The translations under genes and the position numbers were made by a program. Shown here in pieces: positions 1 through 5,631 of a stretch of 9,139 nucleotides of DNA. The notes under the pieces were generated by a model. The model ran no database searches. It had not been told where the DNA came from and was given only the letters and a program-made list of their open reading frames with translations. Source of the DNA: Nitrospirota bacterium (lineage in GTDB: Bacteria > Nitrospirota > Nitrospiria > Nitrospirales > Nitrospiraceae); the NCBI GenBank assembly GCA_016222925.1, contig JACRQB010000267.1, positions 1 through 9,139 on the forward strand. Reading direction: 5' to 3'. How positions within the stretch are numbered: the stretch's first letter is position 1; each line of letters starts with the position of its first letter.

Positions 1-1056
1 TCGCTCAAGTCCTCGGGTGATATTCGTCATGCTGGTGGCATAGGAGAGCCGGAGATGCTCCGGGCTTCCAAACGGTTCACCCGGAACGACCGCGATTCGC
101 GCCTCATGCAAGAGATACTGCGCCAGGTCATTCGGGGTCTTCAGTATTCCAGAAGGTCCGCGTTTGCCCAGCAAGCCTTTCACATTAGGGAACGCATAGA
201 AGGCCCCACTCGGCATTCGGCATGACAGACCGGGAATCTTGTTCAACCCTTCCACGATGACAGTTCGACGACGGGAAAATTCTTCCACCATTGTGCGTGT
301 AAATGGCTCCCCAAGACGCAACGCAGCGACGGCAGCCTTCTGCGAGATAGAGCAAGGATTCGACGTGCTCTGACTCTGAATATTGCCCATCGCAGTCAAC
401 AGATCCTTGGGACCAACCGCATACCCGATTCGCCACCCTGTCATGGCGTAAGACTTTGAGACGCCATTGATAATGACCGTGCGTGCTGCGATTTCTGATC
501 CCAACGAGGCAATGCTGATGTGCGTCGCCCCATCATAGAGCACCTTTTCATAAATCTCATCCGATATCACCAGAAGGTCATGCCGGACCGCTACTGAGGC
601 AATCTGTTCCAGCGTCGCCCGATCTTTGGTCGGTAACAGAACCGGCGTCGCATCGTTGAGAAGCGCCTGATCTGCATAAGAAACCCAGTAGGGGATCGGA
701 ATGATGATCTCGTCACCCGCTTCGAGCAAGGCCTCTGCTAAATTGTAGAGCGAGTGCTTTGCCCCGCAGGAGACAAGGATTTGGGACTTCTCATAACGAA
801 GCCCAAGTTCAGCGTGGAACTTGTCGGCAATCGCGCTCCGCAACTCATCGATCCCGGACGAAGGCGTGTATTTGGTAAATCCCGCGCGTATGGCCGCTTC
901 TGCCGCTGCCTTCACAGGCTCCGGCGTGTCGAAATCTGGTTCTCCGGCTGAAAAGTCGATGACATCGAGTCCTTGCGCGGCCATGGCCTTGGCGGTTGCC
1001 GCCATAGCCAGCGTCGGAGAGGGCGCGATACGACCGACACGTGCTGCTAATTTCAT
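1..1056 (-). CDS. aspC: Class I PLP-dependent aspartate-type aminotransferase, partial (C-terminus cut by window edge), with internal deletion
   Basis: The reading frame is open for 352 codons from the ATG at 1056-1054 to base 1. Family features are clear: an N-terminal block with SAGEPDFDTPEPVK (about residues 36-49), KYTPSSGIDELR (62-73), the cofactor-phosphate loop SCGAKHSLYN (96-105), SDEIYEKVLYDG (165-176), the Schiff-base lysine in NGVSKSYAMTGWRIG (Lys201) and the substrate-carboxylate arginine in RLSYAT (Arg336). This is the bacterial class Ib aspartate aminotransferase type, expected to move an amino group between aspartate and 2-oxoglutarate in the cytoplasm; a related substrate is possible. 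The oddity is that LLPTK (to residue 144) runs straight into DRATLEQIA. In relatives about 35-40 residues lie there, including NPxNPTG, whose Asn contacts the PLP ring hydroxyl. The frame is kept. It is last in the operon, its ATG overlapping the coaD stop by four bases, with a weak GGAG nine bases upstream. The missing C-terminal end is probably only about 15 residues. Confidence 0.9.
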   Translation of the reverse strand, partial: MKLAARVGRIAPSPTLAMAATAKAMAAQGLDVIDFSAGEPDFDTPEPVKAAAEAAIRAGFTKYTPSSGIDELRSAIADKFHAELGLRYEKSQILVSCGAKHSLYNLAEALLEAGDEIIIPIPYWVSYADQALLNDATPVLLPTKDRATLEQIASVAVRHDLLVISDEIYEKVLYDGATHISIASLGSEIAARTVIINGVSKSYAMTGWRIGYAVGPKDLLTAMGNIQSQSTSNPCSISQKAAVAALRLGEPFTRTMVEEFSRRRTVIVEGLNKIPGLSCRMPSGAFYAFPNVKGLLGKRGPSGILKTPNDLAQYLLHEARIAVVPGEPFGSPEHLRLSYATSMTNITRGLER

Positions 1057-1541
1057 GATTTGAGACTCCGGATACGAGCTTGGAGGCGCCGGGCGACTTC
1101 CGGATGAAGAAAATCGACCAAATCTCCACCATGTTGCGCCACATCTTTGATGATCGTCGAGGACAAGTATGAATATTCTTCGCTCGGCATCAAGAACACC
1201 GTCTCCACCGTCTTCGCAAGTTTTCGGTTGATGAGCGCCATCTGAAACTCATGCTCAAAGTCTGAAATGGCGCGCAAGCCACGGATGATTGCATGGGCAC
1301 CTGAACGCTCAACATAGGTGACGAGCAACCCATCGAACGGTGTGACCTCAACCTGTCCGACATCCTTCATGACCAGCTGTACCATATCAAGCCGTTCGGC
1401 TAAATTGAAGAGCGGATGTTTCGACGGATTTGGAGCGACGGCTACGACCACCTTGTCGAATACGCGAAGGCTTCGGGTGATGATGTCAGCGTGGCCATAT
1501 GTAATGGGATCAAACGTGCCTGGATAGATCCCGATTTTCAT
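1053..1541 (-). CDS. coaD: Phosphopantetheine adenylyltransferase (CoA biosynthesis)
   Basis: This 162-residue protein has the normal family length (about 160). It catalyses the fourth step of CoA synthesis, joining 4'-phosphopantetheine and ATP to give dephospho-CoA and pyrophosphate, in the cytoplasm. The nucleotidyltransferase fold is marked by YPGTFDPITYGHADI at residues 6-20, containing the (T/H)xGH signature with His18; by the IIRGLRAISDFEHEFQMALIN block at about residues 85-105; and by YSYLSSTIIKD near 124-134, corresponding to the usual ISSTxxK/R signature with Leu in place of Ile. The ATG is at 1541-1539, overlapping the rsmD stop as ATGA. No Shine-Dalgarno sequence is visible, so translation is probably coupled to rsmD. 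The TGA again overlaps the next ATG. The rsmD-coaD pairing is common in bacteria, which supports both calls. Confidence 0.97.
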   Translation of the reverse strand: MKIGIYPGTFDPITYGHADIITRSLRVFDKVVVAVAPNPSKHPLFNLAERLDMVQLVMKDVGQVEVTPFDGLLVTYVERSGAHAIIRGLRAISDFEHEFQMALINRKLAKTVETVFLMPSEEYSYLSSTIIKDVAQHGGDLVDFLHPEVARRLQARIRSLKS

Positions 1542-2107
1542 GCCGGTACAGTAGAGGAACGGAAATAGAGGGACAAGGCGGTATCACCGTAGCGATACCG
1601 GCGCAAAAACTGGGTGCATCCCAACGACATGGGCAAGTCGGTTTTCGCAGCATGTTCGATGACTAGCCAGGAATCCATGGCAAACAGATCGTAAGTCCGA
1701 GACTCAGCCAATAATGATGGCAGCTCGGACGCCTCCGCATAGGGTGGGTCGGCAAAAACAATATCATAGGGACCGTTCCACTGATCGGGATCGCTGAGAA
1801 ACTGTTGAACAGTCTGACTCCGCACGGCTATTTCCTCACCGATGTGACACAGCTCAAAGTTTTGGTGTAGTAGTTTTAATGCATCACGGTTCGACTCGAC
1901 GGAGGTCACGTGTTCTACGCCACGGCTGACAGCTTCGATCCCCACGGCTCCAGTCCCAGCGTAGAGGTCCAAAAAGCGGCCATTCTTCAGCCGATTACCG
2001 AGAATTGAAAACAGGGCCTCTCGAACCCGGTCAGAGGTTGGGCGAAGAGCACGTGTTCGCGGCCCGTAGAGTCGACGACCTCGGTGGGTACCAGCGATTA
2101 CACGCAT
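1538..2107 (-). CDS. rsmD: 16S rRNA (guanine(966)-N(2))-methyltransferase RsmD
   Basis: This 189-residue SAM-dependent methyltransferase modifies a guanine in the 30S head (G966 in E. coli numbering) during ribosome assembly. Visible signatures are the N-terminal MRVIAG (1-6); RPTSDRVREALFSIL (22-36), typical of RsmD; the SAM-binding motif I FLDLYAGTGAVGIEAVSRG (45-63); the acidic end of motif II VTSVESN (67-73); and the catalytic motif IV ADPPY (119-123), of the (N/D)PPY form used by N2-guanine methyltransferases. The length agrees with the family (about 180-200). The ATG start (2107-2105) lies just after a candidate promoter at 2137-2165, and no strong Shine-Dalgarno is visible, so this looks like the first gene of the rsmD-coaD-aminotransferase operon. 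Its stop overlaps the coaD start by four bases. Confidence 0.96.
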   Translation of the reverse strand: MRVIAGTHRGRRLYGPRTRALRPTSDRVREALFSILGNRLKNGRFLDLYAGTGAVGIEAVSRGVEHVTSVESNRDALKLLHQNFELCHIGEEIAVRSQTVQQFLSDPDQWNGPYDIVFADPPYAEASELPSLLAESRTYDLFAMDSWLVIEHAAKTDLPMSLGCTQFLRRYRYGDTALSLYFRSSTVPA

Positions 2108-2136
2108 ACCAGAAAAATCGTCTAGTAAATGTAAGA

Positions 2137-2165
2137 ATCTAACATAGCGTTTTTATAGGGGTCAA
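2137..2165 (-). promoter_or_regulatory. Sigma-70-type promoter of the rsmD operon
   Basis: Read on the minus strand, a -35 box TTGACC (2165-2160, five of six consensus bases) is followed after exactly 17 bases by TTAGAT (2142-2137, three of six, including the key A at position 5 and T at position 6). The expected transcript start would be about 20-25 bases before the rsmD ATG, giving a short leader. This is a sequence match only. The -10 box is weak and the surrounding stretch is AT-rich. Confidence 0.5.
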
Positions 2166-2232
2166 GAAATGCGGAATGGAAGGGAGACCATTTGGGACGC
2201 AACTGAGTCGGGGAGGATCATCGAGTACGCTT

Positions 2233-2261
2233 TTGACCGTCTTCTTGCAGAAGACTATAAT
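2233..2261 (+). promoter_or_regulatory. Near-consensus sigma-70 promoter with a perfect inverted repeat as its spacer
   Basis: TTGACC (2233-2238) and a perfect TATAAT (2256-2261) are separated by the ideal 17 bases. The spacer GTCTTCTTGCAGAAGAC (2239-2255) is itself a perfect inverted repeat, with 7-base arms around TGC. An inverted repeat lying exactly between the -35 and -10 boxes is a classic position for a repressor or activator operator. The promoter points right, away from rsmD and towards the 3' end of the opposing zinc-ribbon gene. No plus-strand protein gene with a ribosome binding site follows until radC, about 450 bases on. It could drive a small RNA, a long radC leader or an antisense transcript. 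Confidence 0.55.
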
Positions 2262-2313
2262 ACGATCGTTGTTCTGTAGGCAAGGACGCCACAACGGATC
2301 CAGAATCCAAGCA

Positions 2314-2335
2314 GGCTCTGAGACGGACCAGAGCC
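2314..2335. other. Perfect 7-bp stem-loop between zinc-ribbon gene and rsmD
   Basis: GGCTCTG (2314-2320) and CAGAGCC (2329-2335) pair perfectly around the 8-base loop AGACGGAC. The hairpin lies 21 bases beyond the stop of the minus-strand zinc-ribbon gene and about 45 bases downstream of the predicted start from the plus-strand promoter at 2233-2261. No T-run follows on either strand, so it is not a textbook intrinsic terminator. It may be part of a structured transcript or a weak 3'-end structure. Confidence 0.3.
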
Positions 2336-2356
2336 CCGAGCACGAACCGCTACAAT

Positions 2357-2530
2357 TTACCGAGTCGCGACGGTCTGAGAATCGCGGGCAGCCAGACTCT
2401 TTCTACGATTGTTCGAGATAGTACGGTCAATAATGGCCCCACAGTTAATGCATTTCCATGCATAGAACACGAGAAAAAAATCAGAGAACCGTTCTAACAT
2501 CATCATCCCTTTGCACTTTGGACATTCCAT
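2357..2530 (-). CDS. Small zinc-ribbon protein (57 aa), function unknown
   Basis: The start chosen is the ATG at 2530-2528, because a strong GGAGG (2541-2537) sits six bases upstream. A longer reading from 2593 would put that ribosome binding site inside the gene. The 57-residue product begins MECPKCKG and carries two CxxC knuckles, Cys3/Cys6 and Cys27/Cys30, separated by 20 residues with an aromatic stretch (DFFLVFYAW, 17-25). This is the layout of a single zinc ribbon. The C-terminal 25 residues are basic and polar. I recall very similar uncharacterised mini-proteins in Nitrospira, but cannot verify that here. Zinc or nucleic-acid binding is inferred from the fold only. It stands alone, divergent from radC and pointing at the rsmD operon, and its 3' end is opposed by the promoter at 2233-2261. 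Confidence 0.75.
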   Translation of the reverse strand: MECPKCKGMMMLERFSDFFLVFYAWKCINCGAIIDRTISNNRRKSLAARDSQTVATR

Positions 2531-2536
2531 GGATCC

Positions 2537-2541
2537 CCTCC
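2537..2541 (-). promoter_or_regulatory. Ribosome binding site of the zinc-ribbon gene
   Basis: GGAGG on the minus strand, inside the longer G-rich run 2535-2542 and six bases before the ATG at 2530. It decides the start: the upstream in-frame candidate at 2593 has nothing comparable. Confidence 0.7.
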
Positions 2542-2705
2542 CAAGGTGGCGACGTTTACAGCTGGTGGCAAACTTAAGCAAGAGCTGCACCAATTTGTCA
2601 TGTTTAGTAATTTCAATTGGTTATGGATTACGTATTTCCCGTAGACAGGTAATTTCGCCTTATTTGGCGGTACAAAAGAGTCCGGGTCGTCATTTTTTTG
2701 TCACC

Positions 2706-2710
2706 TGAGG
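2706..2710 (+). promoter_or_regulatory. Ribosome binding site deciding the radC GTG start
   Basis: TGAGG lies five bases before the GTG at 2716. The alternative TTG start at 2698 lies upstream of this site and is preceded by a T-run with no Shine-Dalgarno, so GTG is preferred. Confidence 0.6.
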
Positions 2711-2715
2711 TCTTC

Positions 2716-3441
2716 GTGGCAAGCAAGGGACCGAGAAAGAGCATTGCACACTGGCCAAAGACCGAACGTCCCCGTGAACGTCTTCTTGCCAGGGGGCCCG
2801 AAGCGTTATCCGATGCCCATCTTCTCGCCATCCTCCTGAGAACTGGCCGCCGTGATTCATCCGCTGTGCAAGTGGCCATCGAACTCCTCGACCAAGTCGG
2901 TGGACTGGGAGGATTGGCGGCCTGCGGCATTGAAGAACTCTGCGCCATCCCCGGCATCGGTCCTGCCAAAGCCGCCCAACTTAAAGCCGCATTGGCCTTA
3001 GGAAGACGGTCACTGGCCATTCCGCTGTCCACCGGCACGCGTATTTCCTCAAGCTCGGATCTGTTCAAACATTTTCACCCTGCGCTCCGCGATATGAAAC
3101 ATGAGCTCTTCAAAGTCGTGCTGCTCGACGCAAAAAATATCGTAATCAAAGAAGCCACGGTTTCAGAAGGAAGCCTGACGCTCAGCATCGTGCATCCACG
3201 TGAGGTCTTTGCGCTTGCCGTACGTGAATCGGCCGCCGCCGTCATTTTTCTTCACAATCATCCCAGCGGAGATCCCACTCCAAGCCCTGAAGATCGGCGA
3301 TTGACCGACCGACTCGCAACAGCCGGCGCGCTATTGGGAATCCGTGTCTTGGACCACGTGATCATCGGAGACGGTCGGTATGTAAGTTTTGCCGACGAGG
3401 GATGGCTGACCGGACAGCGGAATGAGTACGAAGGCCTTTGA
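2716..3441 (+). CDS. radC: RadC/UPF0758 family JAB-domain protein
   Basis: The protein is 241 residues from the GTG at 2716, chosen because of TGAGG five bases upstream; a TTG at 2698 would add six residues. The N-terminal half contains WPKTERPRERLL (about 13-24), the SDAHLLAILLRTG block (32-44) and a helix-hairpin-helix element, IPGIGPAKAAQLKAA (78-92), a DNA-binding type. The C-terminal half is a JAB/MPN metal-binding domain with HPREVF and HNHPSGDPTPSPED, giving the JAMM-like ligands His180, His182 and Asp193. It is slightly longer than the usual 220-230 residues. The family was named for a supposed repair role in E. coli that was later attributed to another gene, so the biochemical function remains open; metal-dependent hydrolase chemistry is inferred from the fold. 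The EF-G-like gene follows 82 bases later on the same strand. Confidence 0.93.
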   Translation: MASKGPRKSIAHWPKTERPRERLLARGPEALSDAHLLAILLRTGRRDSSAVQVAIELLDQVGGLGGLAACGIEELCAIPGIGPAKAAQLKAALALGRRSLAIPLSTGTRISSSSDLFKHFHPALRDMKHELFKVVLLDAKNIVIKEATVSEGSLTLSIVHPREVFALAVRESAAAVIFLHNHPSGDPTPSPEDRRLTDRLATAGALLGIRVLDHVIIGDGRYVSFADEGWLTGQRNEYEGL

Positions 3442-3509
3442 GATGATATCCGACCGAAACACCACCCTAGGGAAGGTGAGGAAGCGAATGGCCTAACCCC
3501 ATACTCAAC

Positions 3510-3516
3510 AAGGAGG
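3510..3516 (+). promoter_or_regulatory. Strong ribosome binding site of the EF-G-like gene
   Basis: AAGGAGG, seven bases before the ATG at 3524. It is among the strongest Shine-Dalgarno matches in the window, which suggests efficient translation. Confidence 0.75.
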
Positions 3517-3523
3517 GCAGACT

Positions 3524-5626
3524 ATGGACACAATCCGTCTGGAGCCCATCAGGAACGTAGCCATCCTATCCAGCGCCGGCGCCGGTAAGACCTCTCTCAG
3601 TGAGGCCTTGCTGTATGTCGGTGGCGCGATCCCCATCCTCGGTTCCGTAACACACGGAACCACTGTGTCTGATTTTGAGCCCGAAGAACTTCGGCATCGC
3701 AATTCGACAAGTACCAGCCTCCTCCAGTTCACATGGAATCACACCACCATCAACCTGATTGATCCTCCCGGCGCGCTCGATCTTCTTGGTGAACCGCTCG
3801 CCGCCCTGCAGGCCGCCGATGCGGTCATTCTGCTTCTGAGCGGAACCATGGGGGTACGGACGGAGCTGTCACGGCTGTGGGCACGAATCAAAGAGTTGGA
3901 CCTTCCCTGTCTGGTCTTCGTCAATGGGCTTGATAAGGACGGCGCATTGTTTGAGAACGCGCTGGAGATCTGTCGCAAAGATCTCGGTTGCGTTCCTATC
4001 CCCATGACGATTCCTGTCAATCCTGGCATGAAGTTAGACAGTGTGCTTGATGTACGACATGAGAAGCTGGTGCGGTCAGGGCTGAGTTCCTCGAAAGTCG
4101 AACACCTATCGGTTTCAAACACCCTAGAGAGCCTGCTGAAGGAAGCACGCCGGCGACTGGTGGAGGCGGTCGCGGAAAGCGGCGAAACCTTGTTGGAGAC
4201 CTACGTGACCCAGGGAGAGTTGGGCCAAGAAGACCTTCTGCAGGGACTCCGACGTGACATCCAGACGAGACAGTTCCTTCCCATCTATAGCGGATCCGCC
4301 ACACAGAATGTCGGGGTCTGGTCCTTGTTGGATGCAATCGTCACCTTATTGCCGTCACCCTTCGAACATGGCGCGGCCCATCCATGGCACGGCACCCACC
4401 CAGAAACGCATGAAGACTGTGAGCGGAAGGGGAGTGTACAGGAACCGTTTTCAGCCTATGTCTTCAAGACCATCATCGACCCCTTCATCGGCCGGCTGTC
4501 CTATTGCCGTGTTTTGTCGGGAACGGTTCATGCCGATGCCACGGTGCTGAATGCTTCCAAACATGTCCGGGAGAAGCTCAGCCATTTCTACACGGTATTG
4601 GGCAAACGTCATGTAGCCGTCGACTCCGCACGAGGGGGAGAAATCGTGGCGATCGGGAAGCTCAAAGACACGCAGACCGGTGACACGCTGTGTCAAGAGG
4701 CGGCTCCCATCTGTTACCCCATGCTGAGCCTGCCAAAGCCGATCTTGTCGTTCGCGATTGACACCGCGTCCAAGACGGATATCGACAAGGTCAGCCTTGG
4801 GCTTCACAAACTCATCGAAGAGGATCCCACACTGGAATTCGCGCGCAACGCCGAAACCAAGGAGATGGTGCTCAGCGGCATGGGGCAATTCCACATCGAT
4901 TTGGCGCTCGAAAAACTCCATCGAAAGTTCGGAGCCGATGTCAGACCCCACACGCCGAAGGTCCCGTACCGAGAAACACTTAAGACGAAATCACAGGCAC
5001 AGGGCAAGTACAAGAAACAAACCGGCGGTCATGGGCAATACGGCGATTGCTGGCTTGAAGTAGCGCCGCGCCCGCGTGGCCATGGGTATGTGTTTGAGAA
5101 TCGCGTGGTCGGAGGAGTGATTCCTCGAAACTTTATTCCCGCCGTGGAAAAAGGAGTCCTCGATGCCATGCATGAGGGACCGTTGAGTGGATTTCCGGTG
5201 GTCGATGTGCAGGTGGCTGTCTATGACGGATCCTATCATGCGGTGGATTCGTCTGAGATCTCGTTCAAGATCGCGGGATCGATGGCATTCAAAAAAGCGA
5301 TAGAGACCGCACATCCCGTGTTACTGGAGCCGGTCATGACGGTTGAAATCGACACGCCGACCGACGCGGTCGGCGCGGTCATGGGAGACTTGAGCGCCCG
5401 ACGGGGTCGCATCCTGGCCGTCACCGCGCACGACCATGCCGAACAGATCACAGCCTTGGTTCCGCTGGCTGAGCTACTTCGATATGCGACAGTCCTCAAC
5501 GCCATGACCGGGGGACGGGGCAGCTATGCCATGGATTTCGCGCAGTATGATGAAGTACCGAGAGAGTTGGCGGCAAAGGTCATCGAGCGACAGAAGGCCG
5601 AAGGGCAAGCCGCTGCGACCCACTGA
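3524..5626 (+). CDS. EF-G-like translational GTPase paralogue with altered G motifs
   Basis: The 700-residue length and order match EF-G: a GTPase domain (about 1-290), beta-barrel domain II (about 310-400), domain III with GMGQFHIDLALEKL, domain IV with YKKQTGGHGQYGD and SYHAVDSSEISFKIAGS, and domain V with SARRGRI and LVPLAELLRYAT. The bacterial family includes the translocase proper and paralogues linked to recycling or to unknown roles. The P-loop SSAGAGKT (16-23) is intact but lacks the usual AHID lead. The switch II motif reads DPPGA (80-84) instead of DTPGH, so the histidine that helps activate the catalytic water is Ala. The guanine motif reads NGLD (134-137) instead of NKxD. The last element, SGSA, is near residue 275. 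GTP binding is likely; hydrolysis may be slow or use another route. This is more likely an EF-G-like paralogue than the main fusA, which normally sits beside rpsG and tuf. The stop lies five bases from the convergent protease stop. Confidence 0.9.
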   Translation: MDTIRLEPIRNVAILSSAGAGKTSLSEALLYVGGAIPILGSVTHGTTVSDFEPEELRHRNSTSTSLLQFTWNHTTINLIDPPGALDLLGEPLAALQAADAVILLLSGTMGVRTELSRLWARIKELDLPCLVFVNGLDKDGALFENALEICRKDLGCVPIPMTIPVNPGMKLDSVLDVRHEKLVRSGLSSSKVEHLSVSNTLESLLKEARRRLVEAVAESGETLLETYVTQGELGQEDLLQGLRRDIQTRQFLPIYSGSATQNVGVWSLLDAIVTLLPSPFEHGAAHPWHGTHPETHEDCERKGSVQEPFSAYVFKTIIDPFIGRLSYCRVLSGTVHADATVLNASKHVREKLSHFYTVLGKRHVAVDSARGGEIVAIGKLKDTQTGDTLCQEAAPICYPMLSLPKPILSFAIDTASKTDIDKVSLGLHKLIEEDPTLEFARNAETKEMVLSGMGQFHIDLALEKLHRKFGADVRPHTPKVPYRETLKTKSQAQGKYKKQTGGHGQYGDCWLEVAPRPRGHGYVFENRVVGGVIPRNFIPAVEKGVLDAMHEGPLSGFPVVDVQVAVYDGSYHAVDSSEISFKIAGSMAFKKAIETAHPVLLEPVMTVEIDTPTDAVGAVMGDLSARRGRILAVTAHDHAEQITALVPLAELLRYATVLNAMTGGRGSYAMDFAQYDEVPRELAAKVIERQKAEGQAAATH

Positions 5627-5631
5627 ACTTG

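Noticed and set aside
185..436. 83-codon minus-strand frame within the aminotransferase
   Set aside because: The aminotransferase frame, with conserved motifs, covers the same bases; this is the neighbouring frame of the same gene.
845..1144. 99-codon minus-strand frame spanning the coaD/aminotransferase junction
   Set aside because: It is out of frame with both recognised genes, which have clear motifs over the whole stretch.
2265..2360. tRNA or known small RNA (SRP, 6S, tmRNA) downstream of the orphan promoter
   Set aside because: No cloverleaf with a TPsiC-like arm and no sequence signature of these RNAs could be found.
2372..2405. Intrinsic terminator for the orphan promoter transcript
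   Set aside because: GGTCTG/CAGACT gives a weak stem with a 15-base loop and only a mixed pyrimidine tail; too poor to annotate, though mentioned with the promoter.
2176..2421. 81-codon plus-strand open frame
   Set aside because: It begins upstream of the 2233-2261 promoter, has no good ribosome binding site, no recognisable domain, a low-complexity polar composition, and its end lies antisense to the zinc-ribbon gene. Probably chance.
4451..4951. 166-codon minus-strand open frame inside the EF-G-like gene
   Set aside because: It is fully antisense to a well-conserved EF-G region and resembles no family; a typical shadow frame in GC-rich coding DNA.
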